NCBI GenBank assembly: GCA_029339505.1
Contig: JAQISU010000081.1
Location: forward strand, 22,159,501 to 22,223,500
Source of the DNA: Unio delphinus
Lineage: Eukaryota > Mollusca > Bivalvia > Unionida > Unionidae
Direction: 5' to 3'
Length of the DNA stretch: 64,000 nucleotides
The notes under the pieces are model-generated. The model worked only from the letters and a program-made list of their open reading frames with translations, was not told the origin of the DNA and made no database searches. This document shows positions 55,173-63,629 of the stretch, piece by piece. Each line of letters starts with the position of its first letter. The first letter of the stretch is position 1. The translations under genes were made by a program, and so were the position numbers.

Positions 55173-55413
55173 AGCAGAGGGGGTGAATCGGATAACTTTT
55201 AGAGGCGACTATTTGGCAAACCAAGGATTCCTCGTAAATGCTTTATTGAAGCGTCCACAGGCAAAATAGAATATAAAAAAAAACGCCATGGTCGTTGTCA
55301 CTCAACCCTCTGCTGCTATGGGTTAATAATCTTTGTTGAAATCGTAAACGGTTTTTTAGGATTTTACAAACAGACTGATTTGTAAAACCTCATCTCTGCT
55401 GCTATGGGTTAAC
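55173..55413. repeat. Direct and inverted repeats beside the ATPase gene
   Basis: CTCTGCTGCTATGGGTTAA occurs at about 55305 and 55395 in direct order. AGCAGCAGAGGG at about 55172 is the inverse of CCCTCTGCTGCT at 55304. The repeats lie just after the ATPase stop and could be regulatory or an old internal end of the element. Confidence 0.5.
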
Positions 55414-55421
55414 CTTTTTTT

Positions 55422-56065
55422 TCAACCGAATATTTGATCTAGTCCGATACGATATCTTGATCTCGAGTCGTGCAAATTTATCGTTACAAATCCATGTGGG
55501 ATACACTGAGCGTGAGACTGAGTAATTTCTAAAGAGATTATAATCCATGTCTCTGTTGCACCAGGTCTGGTGAATATTTCGTAGCGTATGTGTGTCAACT
55601 CCGTTGAATACAGCAATAATATTTTAGTTATCTCTGATCACTTTTGGTATTTGTGTGTATCGTTGAGTGACATATATTTCCTCAGTGTTTTTATGCCTAC
55701 CTCTGGAAAATATTCTAGCTGGATTCTATTGATTGTCTAATATCACATCATCATATACGACTAAATTGTTAATACTTCCATTAATAACATTAATGCTCGG
55801 TGCTTCCTCGATATCGGTTATAAATTTAATAATACCTTCGCCGGTGATTTTTGCTGTCCTTTCGTTAAAATCCTTTAACAACTCGTAACATCGCTGATCA
55901 TCTACACTCGGGGCTACTAAATACAACTTATCCCATTTCATCCATCTCGTTATTTAATTAAGTAGCAGTTGCGTCTTGCCACTTCCAAATGGTCCGATTA
56001 TAATCATACGAATAGAATTCGGTGGAGCTGCATGATGCTTAACTGGTTCTCTTGTTTTGTCGCCG
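55422..56065 (-). pseudogene. FtsK/HerA-type (A32-like) genome-packaging ATPase remnant
   Basis: On the - strand MIIIGPFGSGKT (about 56008-55975) is the Walker A loop. It is followed by a strand YLVAPSVDD and the Walker B sequence LVVYDDVI (near 55745), then FSRGRHKN and IPKVIRDN (55700-55630). That spacing and the GRHKN block are characteristic of the packaging ATPases of Polintons and nucleocytoplasmic viruses, which pump DNA into capsids. Three in-frame stops and a change of frame near the C-terminus break it; the final part (PHGFVTINLHDSRSRYRIG) ends at 55422. The N-terminus is short or lost. It runs opposite to its + strand neighbour and the two nearly abut. Confidence 0.8.
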
Positions 56066-56101
56066 AAAAATCAATTACATTCATGTTATTATAAATATAT
56101 T

Positions 56102-56611
56102 GTGGATCTTTATTGTGTGAAATGTAAAAGACGTACTGGCACAGATGACTTGACGACGATTACAACTAAAAATAACAGATCAGCACTTACTGGTAAGTGT
56201 GTACAATGTAGTACAAAAAATTTATTTTTGTTTCTACGAAATCTGCAGATGATTTAAAAAAAAACGAGGAGGTGATATTGCAGCCAAGTTAGTAAAACTT
56301 CCAGGAACACCATGGGAAAATACCCAGGAGAAAAACATCTTCCACGGTATAGTTATTGTGGGTCCGGGACTAGACTCGATATCAGACTCGATGATCAAAA
56401 CCAACCCCGACCGGGTGAATATCCAATAAACGCCATTGATAAGGCGTGTCATGCTCATAAAAGCAGCAATCTGCAACACAGACATATCGCAGATGTGAAA
56501 TTAATTCATGCGTTGAATTCTATCACTGATAAATCCTTCAAAGAAAAATTGATTTCATGGTTGATAAAATCGGCGATGAAAGGTAAATTAGTGATGGGTG
56601 CTTGTAATTAA
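56102..56611 (+). pseudogene. Zinc-ribbon plus phospholipase A2-like virion protein remnant
   Basis: The first part has two CxxC pairs, CVKC and CVQC, about 30 residues apart with KNNRSALTGK between, a zinc ribbon. After a stop and frame changes near 56250-56320 comes a segment with YSYCGSGTRLDIRL and PINAIDKACHAH. These are the calcium-loop and catalytic-helix regions of the parvovirus VP1-type phospholipase A2 fold. The loop glycine-proline-glycine is altered to GSG, and the Asp expected after the catalytic His is replaced (HAHK), so it could not be active as read. It ends 7 bp before the integrase ATG, a compact viral arrangement. Parvoviral relatives use this domain to leave the endosome; here that role is only inferred. 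Confidence 0.7.
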
Positions 56612-56618
56612 TAACAAC

Positions 56619-57557
56619 ATGGAATCTATTTATTATTCTACAAGAGGATACTGGAGGGGCAAAGCAGCAATTGGTAAACTCGATAGCGCAGCAAAGGTGA
56701 AAAATACCACTGTAGCGGATTGGTTATCCAAACAGGCGATATGGCAAATTTGTCTACCACCGCCTAAACAAATTAACTACTCGCATTTTGATGTCAGTGC
56801 ACCTAATCAAGTTCATCAGGCTGACATATTATTTCTGCCACATGATTGTGTTTACAAGTATGCGCTAACCGTAGTTGATGTTGCGAGTCGATCCAAAGAA
56901 GCAGAACCGCTAAAAACAAAATCATCAACTGAAGTGGCTTCTGCGTTTGAAAGGATTTATCGAATGGGTCTTCTGCGTTGGCCAAATCTATTACAAGTTG
57001 ATCCTGGCAAGGAATTTCAGGGTGCAGTGTTATCAACAATGAAGCATCATAATGTCACCATCAGACGAGGACATACTGCACTACATCGCGATCAGACAAT
57101 TGTTTAACGATTTAATCGCACAATTGCTGAGCGGTTATTTGGATATCAATACGCGAAGGAATTCACCCAGGATAAACGTGAATGGGTCAAGAGATTACCG
57201 GGCGTAATTACTGCGCTGAATAATGAGATTACTCGAACAATCAACATGAATCCTAACAACGCTATTAAAAAGAAATATATACCTGTTAAACCACAAAATG
57301 ATTTCTCAAAACAACCAATACTCGGCAATGTCACCGTTAGATATTTATATGAACCAGGAGAGCTCGAATTCGGCAAAAAAAGAGCTACTGATCCTATTTG
57401 GAGTGTCACCGTACATACAATATCTAGTATAACACGATCTACGGGTAGACCAGCAATCTACAGGTTGGATTCAACTGCTCCTCAGCGAGGATTTTCTCGT
57501 GAACAACTACAAGTGATACCCGAGGATAATCGATTACCACCGCGCGGTCTTAACTAG
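56619..57557 (+). pseudogene. Polinton-type DDE integrase with a stop in the active site
   Basis: One frame covers about 312 codons from ATG 56619 to the stop at 57557. An N-terminal zinc-poor domain (YWRGKAAIGKL, ADWLSKQAIWQI) precedes the catalytic core: first Asp in HQADILFLPHD, second Asp in LQVDPGKEF. A C-terminal region with VRYLYEPGELE and a basic tail follows, perhaps chromodomain- or SH3-like. A single TAA at 57105-57107 interrupts the frame just before RFNRTIAERLFG, 35 positions after the second Asp, where the catalytic Glu is expected. The rest is open, so decay is recent relative to other genes. It would insert the element's DNA into chromosomes. The family is that annotated in animals as transposon-derived F54H12.3-like. 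Confidence 0.92.
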
Positions 57558-57763
57558 CACCTCTTCGTCTGTTGCATTCAAGACAAGCCAGCATCACATT
57601 ATTTCTGGTATGACCAATACTGCTATTCTTTCTGTCTACGGTAAATTGTCGAGAGTCCTTATCCGACCAACACCAACTCATTATACAATTGCAACTCGCG
57701 CAGTGATTATTCTGTTGTTGTTTCAGTGTGATTATTAATTCGACATCAATGTCAAATTCTCTA
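57558..57763. other. Short convergent spacer between integrase and polymerase-helicase
   Basis: About 200 bp between two genes that end facing each other. No terminator-like structure recognised. Confidence 0.5.
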
Positions 57764-60700
57764 TTATTTTTTTATCCTGTTGTTTATAACCAGTAAGTTT
57801 TTTCTGATTATATCATTGCTGACAATATCACTTACTGTAGCGTCATTATAATCTAAAACAACTCTTCGAAGCTGATTTATTCTTTGTACTCTGGACACCG
57901 CAAGATAAACTAAATTCGACCACTCAGTGTGATTATCTATGATCCAAACAATTGTATCTGATATAGACAATCCCTGTGAAGAATGTATTGTCGCTGCGTA
58001 ACCATGGGGATTTATCAGCACGCATGGCATCTTCGCCGACATTGATATCAACTAACACAATATCACTTAACACTAAATTCTGCTTATCTGTTAAGCCAGG
58101 AATATCAACTTCGATATTTTGTTTTCGTGTATCCTTGGGTCTATAACACAACGGCACTGGAAGTGTTGCAAATTTGTCTTTATGCAAATCAAATAACTTC
58201 ATCTGAAGCGTGTCTCTGACTATTTTTCTACTTGCCACTATCAAATCGTTTGGTCTCCACGCTTCCCAGAAATCATTTAAAGGGGTTTCCGAAATTATTT
58301 CACGCGCTATTTCACATTGGATTTTATCCGGTTGTAATCTAAAATAATTTCTTGAACTCTCGTAATTGTTCATCAAGTGCTCTATAATCAGTATTAATTT
58401 CTTCATAATAGTTAACAAAATTCTCCAGCCAATCATGTGGAGATAAACCGACAAATGGTGGTGAATGACCGTGATCGCCGCACATTATCACTCTTGTATT
58501 CGCTAGCAAAAACCACTCGATAAACTTTTGTAATGCATCTAACGACACCGTGCATATCTCATTCCAAATAATGACTTCAGGAATTAATTTCTCTCTCATT
58601 CGATCAGGAGTCCATTCATCGCCTTTCCATCGAAAGAAACCGTAATAAGTGCAAGCATTAATTCCTCGTTGTTTCATCTCTCTTCCAAGTCTGTAGGTCG
58701 GTGTTAGCACAATCATGTTTGATTTGAAAACGCTAGCTTTTTCACGAAATAATTCAATCGCACTAGTTGTCTTCCCTGACCCACCACAGCCGTTTAAGTA
58801 AACGGTTTTATATGTACATATTGGATCAGATATTGACGGTACATTAGATAGTTCTGATATCTGATTATTTTTCAAGTAATTGTTTTTAATCGTAACATCT
58901 GCTGATTTGGAATAATCACGCAGTATTTCCTTGTTAATTCTCCATGACCCCCAACTCTCGTCGCAATTAGCAAATTCGGCCACTGCTTCGCTGTGTTTCG
59001 CGTGTATATAAAATGAATCAGTGGCTACTCTAACTGCGGTGTCAGGAAATATATTTCTCATTGAAAATAGATTAATAGAAGCATAAACCAGCATAGACGC
59101 CCTCAAATGTATATGCTGAAGACTGTATCCGTCATTATAAGTAACAATTGTACCGAATTTTGATCCACTGGATAAGAAAGTGTCTTTACGATCGACGTAT
59201 ATACCTTTATATGTTACATCCGCGATTATAAAATCGTATTCAACGCTATTTATAATCAACCGTGAAAAATATCGTTTATTGTCGTATTTGCCACCTTGAG
59301 TGAACTTACCAATTATTCTTCTACCAAGATCTTTTGCTTGTCTATTTCTGACTTCAAATATCTGTTTGGACCATTTCAAGATATATTCTTCGTCGAGATC
59401 GGGAAATTGTTTTTTGTTTTCGCTGATTATACTATCTAGACTATCGGGTTGTGGTAACCAGACTTCAGTCTGCGCTCGATATGATATAATCGCTTCACTG
59501 ACAATCAGCAATATCAGCATTTTAGAATCAATCCTATACCTTAATAACACTATTGGCATCCAGTGTTTTTCAAAGATGTGTCTACCAATCCAAACATAAC
59601 AGCACGGATGAAGTCCTGTAGCCAATTTAAATGATGCCACACGAGCGAATCCGGTTAAATCGAAACCGGGTAGTGGTCCATTAATCGCAACATGGGTCAT
59701 CTCATGTGTGGGATGTCCAAATCTTTTGAAGTACTCAGAACATTCTCCGTACCCGAGAAAACTCCCTGGATAACACGCAACCATATCAACAGAAATAATA
59801 GTTTTAGGGTCGTATTTTGTATTCCATAATCCACCATGGTTGAATTCAACGCAGCTTGATTTGATATCTGATAGAAATTCAGCTCTTGATGGTTTCTATA
59901 GATTTCTCTTTCTCGCAAAATGAGCTGCAACCGACGGAATTGTAAAACAGTTTGTTAATAATCGTTCGTCGTGTTCTGTTGAAAAACCACTAGCTAGTTT
60001 TTTCATCTCGTTGTGGAGGGCTTCAGTGCGGTATAATTCACCATTTGGTTTTATAAATTGATCGAATTTACCCTCTTCGTGCTCAAAACTGTGAAGTAAC
60101 CACACTGACACAGGATCGTTTTTACTTAACTCGTAAATAAAATCAAATAATTTCTCCTCCGGGGAGAATTCCGGGAAGAACTCCGCGGGTATATATTTTA
60201 TTGTTCTATATTGCGGAAATATTGTTACCGCAGGTGTCCATGCATGTGCATTATGGTCAATAATTTGATTGGAACTCCTTTTGATTTATATTTCGGTTCA
60301 TATAATATCTCGCCTGTTAACGTCATTATGGTTATTGGGAATCTTAATGATATTTCTAATTTAATTATATCTTGAATCTTTGCTCCATTTTCCTTAACTG
60401 CTAATCCCCATTCATTTATTTTTTTGCGTCTTAGATCGGTCAGTTTGTTTCCACGCAATGCATTTGTGAAATGTTCTATTATTCGTTCTGCTACACAATT
60501 AAACGATGACAGTTTCATTGGTTTTAATTTTTCAATACTCGATTTATCATTTAACGAATATATCTCATAAACAAGCGCTTTTACATGATAGGATCTCTCG
60601 TAATACGGTTTGTCAATACCAGTCAGAATTCCTGGCTTGGAATCATGACTCACAGTGACTGTTCTTTTATCCTTCAAGATTGGTTCAAACTTATCTCTGA

Positions 60701-61008
60701 TAATCCAATCCTCTGATTCCAAACGGATAATGAATTTCACTCTAAAAAAAATACTTTTTCTTGTCAAGATGTGAGATTATCGCGGCTGCTCTTTCGTCGT
60801 TCATGGTAGCATCAACACTACCCTCAATTCGAAATGTCGACCAACAGTGAGATGCTCCATCGTGCTTGAATTCATTAAAACAATCGCGGATTCTATCTAT
60901 CATGCTTCTATCACTTATTAGACTTTTTGATGCTACGGAGACTCTATCGAGATTGAATTTAACATTTTTCCAAGGCTTAATTTTAGATAATCTCTCGAAT
61001 TCCTTCAT
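57764..61008 (-). pseudogene. Family B DNA polymerase fused to a superfamily 1 helicase, broken
   Basis: On the - strand about 1,080 codons run from ATG 61006-61008 to 57764. The N-terminal half (61008-59900) has no motif I can name. Polymerase motif A is SVDMVACYPGSF (about 59800-59765), motif B lies around GKFTQGGK (about 59310), and motif C is VRVATDSFYIH (about 59030), with ATDS in place of DTDS. Without any stop between, the helicase follows: Walker A GCGGSGKT (58791-58768), motif II IIWNEICT (Asn where Asp is expected), motif III MCGDHGHSPP, motif V TIHSSQGLS and motif VI YLAVSRVQ. Breaks are frame changes near 60750, 60245, 58345 and 58045 and a stop at 59896-59898. Replication of the element would be its role. 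From memory and unchecked, similar fused proteins are abundant in the arbuscular fungus Rhizophagus. Confidence 0.88.
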
Positions 61009-61051
61009 ATTATAATTAAAACAAGTATATAAATAAAGAATTTATTATATA
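61009..61051. promoter_or_regulatory. Divergent 43-bp promoter region
   Basis: Only A/T-rich sequence separates the polymerase-helicase ATG (-) from the zinc protein ATG (+). It contains GTATATAAATAAA and, touching the + start, TTATTATATA. The - start is preceded by AATTATAAT. TATA-type boxes that almost touch the ATG recur before 61420 and 63097. Confidence 0.5.
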
Positions 61052-61393
61052 ATGAATCATTGCAAATGGTTGACGATAGGATCAGTAACCGCTTGTAACA
61101 AATCATGTAGAAAGGAATTCTGTGGATATCATATTCAAAGTGTCCGTGGTGGGAGTTGTGGCCCAGTCACTTGCATACGATGTGGGGTAGGAGTGCGTGG
61201 TAAATCTCAGTTGTGTCTGAGTTGTGGTGGTAAGCGATACAGAGAGTTGAAGCATTATTATGATAAGAAAATCAAAAACCTCATTAATGACTCTGACTCT
61301 GACTGTGTCAGCGTCAATGACAAAATCATAAGAACACCTGAAGACTATATTGATAGTTTCCCAACTAATGTAATAATTAAAACAAATAATTAA
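61052..61393 (+). CDS. Small cysteine-rich (zinc-binding) protein, intact
   Basis: A complete 113-codon gene, the only unbroken one in the island. It begins with CKWLTIG and has nine or so cysteines in the first 65 residues: CNKSC, CGYH, CGPVTCIRCG and CLSCGG, suggesting two zinc sites. A charged helix (KHYYDKKIKNL) and an acidic tail (NDSDSDC) follow. It is divergent with the polymerase-helicase gene. I do not recognise a named family; a role in transcription or DNA binding is only a guess from the cysteine pattern. Survival intact in a relic may be chance because the gene is short. Confidence 0.7.
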   Translation: MNHCKWLTIGSVTACNKSCRKEFCGYHIQSVRGGSCGPVTCIRCGVGVRGKSQLCLSCGGKRYRELKHYYDKKIKNLINDSDSDCVSVNDKIIRTPEDYIDSFPTNVIIKTNN

Positions 61394-61409
61394 TTAGACA
61401 AATAGTATT

Positions 61410-61419
61410 TAGTATATAA
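61410..61419 (+). promoter_or_regulatory. TATA-like motif touching the HNH gene start
   Basis: TAGTATATAA directly precedes ATG 61420, like the TTATATA boxes before 61052 and 63097. Confidence 0.4.
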
Positions 61420-61955
61420 ATGGACCAACAATTTCAACCACATCCCGTGATCAGCAATTATGAAGCGTCTCGTGACGGTATTGTCAGACATCGCAGGCTA
61501 AAGAAACCAGTTGGCGCTGACAATGGTATGGGATAATTGAGTTTTACTGCTGGAGGAAAAAATATTATTGTCATCGTTTCGTGTATAATGTATATAACGG
61601 ATCGATCAGGGATGGTTTTGTAGTTGATCATATTGATTCCAATCCTAAGAATAATTCTTTAGATAATCTGCAGGCTATCTCACCAAGTGAGAATTCCAAA
61701 CGAGGTAGGACTGGAAAACACTCAAAAAATTCGAAACCCATAAATTCATTTAATATTGAAAATAACGAGCAAATAGTATTCCAATCAATAAATGAAGCCA
61801 GTAGGTATTTCGATATGTGTAGAACCTCAATATGGTTTGTTGCAGAAGGGGATATCAATCTGCGATTTCCAAAAGGACTGGACAAAGAATTCAATTCATT
61901 TATGTCTGAATCATGTTTTGCACTATGTATATATAACTCCAAAAAAGGGAAGTAA
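61420..61955 (+). pseudogene. HNH homing-type endonuclease, frame broken
   Basis: The first 38 codons (HPVISNYEASRDGIVRHRR) match the DNA-binding NUMOD4-type start 'I-x-x-Y-x-x-S-x-x-G-x-V-R'. After a stop and frame change near 61530 the HNH nuclease follows: HRFVYNVYNG, then VVDHIDSNPKNNSLDNLQAI, the second His, Asn pair and Asn-Leu. A third segment, PINSFNIENNEQIVFQSINE then ASRYF, is a helix-turn-helix repeat of the IENR1/NUMOD1 type. This domain order is typical of free-standing homing endonucleases of phages and large DNA viruses. The C-terminal end after residue VAEG looks frame-shifted. Its cleavage could favour spread of the element. Confidence 0.85.
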
Positions 61956-62458
61956 TTCGTGCGGGTATGTCGGCTTAGCAAAGAGATGTAATCTCAATAG
62001 TTTTTTTAAACGCTGTGTCACCTGATTTCGATGGACTTTTTTCTGATTGGTTGGTTTTATCTGTCATGTGATTCTTAGCGGAAATAATCAATTGGGATAA
62101 TTATCTGTTTTGTAAGAAAATGAATCAAATACGCGGTATTATAACAATTGTATTTTTTTTTTTTTTTTGGTATTCGGTCTTGCTTAAATGCTGTCAATAA
62201 TCATTCTTCCTAACACTGAAAGAAAAACCACAATGACTAATTTGTCGAAAATAACAAAGGAGATACAATATACCACAGCATACACATATATCGTATTCAA
62301 AAGAATATACCTGTAGATAAGAACAGTTAGCGTATTCGTAACGCGTTGGAATCTCGTCATGGGGTTCATGGTTCTAATCCCGTAACAGGCATATTGTCGA
62401 CGGTACTGATGGATGGTTTTATATAATTGGGAGGGGGTTGCCTTCGAAATTCAAATCG
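61956..62458. other. Non-coding part of the island
   Basis: A T16-18 run lies near 62152-62168. A tRNA-like phrase near 62370 was rejected. No gene recognised. Confidence 0.5.
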
Positions 62459-62551
62459 TGAAACCACCATACCACACACCGCGTCACACGGTGTGAATGT
62501 GCTTTTTCATTCAACCCGGGGTGATTTTGTGTGGGGTATGGTAGTTTCAGT
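62459..62551. repeat. 93-bp imperfect hairpin with nested palindrome
   Basis: TGAAACCACCATACCACACA and, inverted, TGTGTGGGGTATGGTAGTTTCA form arms of about 22 bp with two mismatches. Inside the left half, CACACCG and CGGTGTG form a second 7-bp inverted repeat (62477-62494). It is the strongest inverted repeat in the island and is relatively GC-rich. It could be a replication or recombination site, or an old MITE. Confidence 0.7.
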
Positions 62552-62559
62552 TTGAATAT

Positions 62560-62755
62560 AGAAGTGTACTATCATACCATTATCATTCTATCATCCATTG
62601 TCATACAATTGTCATATCATTCTATAATCCATTGTTATATGTTGCACTGTCTTGTGTTGTCCTATATAATCCATTGTTATATGTTGTATTGTCTTGTGAT
62701 GTCCTCTATAATCCATTGTTATATGTTGTATTGTCTTCTGACGTCCATTCATCAA
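62560..62755. repeat. ~44-bp minisatellite, about 4 copies
   Basis: ATAATCCATTGTTATATGTT recurs at about 62622, 62665 and 62709, followed by GTATTGTCTTGTGATGTCC; a more diverged unit precedes. The + open frame here is a repeat artefact. Confidence 0.85.
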
Positions 62756-62760
62756 ACATA

Positions 62761-63060
62761 CCTTCTTAGATTTCTAACCCGCTATTTGGCGAGTTAGATA
62801 TATTCTCAGGAGACTATGTTTCGTGATACCTCTGGGCCCGGTCAGATTAAAATTACACCTGAGTGGTTCCTACGGGGATGTATTGTATTACATATGTAAC
62901 CTCTGGGCTTCTCCGATGTGAATAACACCAGAGAAGTTCCAAATGGGGTTATCATCATCATATATATCTCTAGGCGTGGGTAAGATGAACAAACACCTTA
63001 ACACGAACAGAGGTCATCATCATATATAATTGCATAATATCTCTAGGCGTATATCAATAA
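62761..63060. repeat. Diverged 60-70-bp repeats with CCTCTGGGC
   Basis: Four units share ACCTCTGGGC or CTCTAGGCG, then GAT-AA-ACACC, then TTCC and a GGGG or ATCATCATATATA segment. In the second unit CTCTGG and CCAGAG are inverted. Upstream of the gene at 63097 they may be a regulatory array. Confidence 0.5.
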
Positions 63061-63096
63061 ATTTTTTGTATTAGAAATATATAATCATTATATAAT

Positions 63097-63411
63097 ATGA
63101 ATTCTGAAAATATCAATGAGGTTATAACTGAGATTTCAAACTTGAGATCTCAAGGAATTCAATTGTCAGATAAGTTAAATTGTGATAAACTGTGATAAAA
63201 TCCTCTCCGATTTCCAAGACATTGAATATGGCACTCAAAGGAATAAATACATGTTACCTAGGTCGTATTCATTCATTAAACGAATTCAACATGCGATATA
63301 CGACTCTTTCAAATATGAAAATGACGTAAGTTTGTCCCGTTAGTTACTATCGTGGAAAGAATAAGGAAAGAATTAGGAAATGAATATGAAATCAAGCGCT
63401 CAGTTAATTAA
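63097..63411 (+). pseudogene. Short helical protein, broken
   Basis: Starts at ATG 63097 after TTATATAAT. The first 33 codons (NSENINEVITEISNLRSQGI) predict a heptad-like helix. After a stop the coding continues in other frames with QDIEYGTQRNKYMLPRSYSF and IVERIRKELGNEYEIKRS, ending at 63411. Coding-like composition and the start context suggest a real gene of about 105 residues. I do not recognise it. Confidence 0.45.
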
Positions 63412-63629
63412 AAAATTAAGAATATAAGAATGATGATCCAACTAAATGAAAATGCCCTTTTGGTTACCTCAGCGGAGTAAAAATTCTCACTATGAACCAA
63501 CATATCTGTCTGTTAGACAGGTATTGCAAGTATATAATACAACAGACAGTTAAAATTCTCACTACGAATTGATATGTATAAATACTTGTTTGCAATACAA
63601 TGAACAGGTAAAATTCTTACTCAACAGGT
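63412..63629. repeat. Diverged ~70-bp repeats with AAAATTCTCACTA
   Basis: AAAATTCTCACTA or close variants recur at about 63479, 63553 and 63610, separated by TGTT/ACAGG phrases. Position between two genes suggests a regulatory or recombinational array. Confidence 0.5.

Noticed and set aside
56234..56485. 83-codon frame on the - strand
   Set aside because: Opposite the PLA2-like coding sequence; no motif of its own.
59300..59599. 99-codon frame on the + strand inside the polymerase gene
   Set aside because: Shadow of the - strand coding sequence, which carries polymerase motifs.
62320..62400. tRNA-like phrase GGTTCTAATCCCG
   Set aside because: B-box resemblance only; arms do not pair and no A box at proper spacing.
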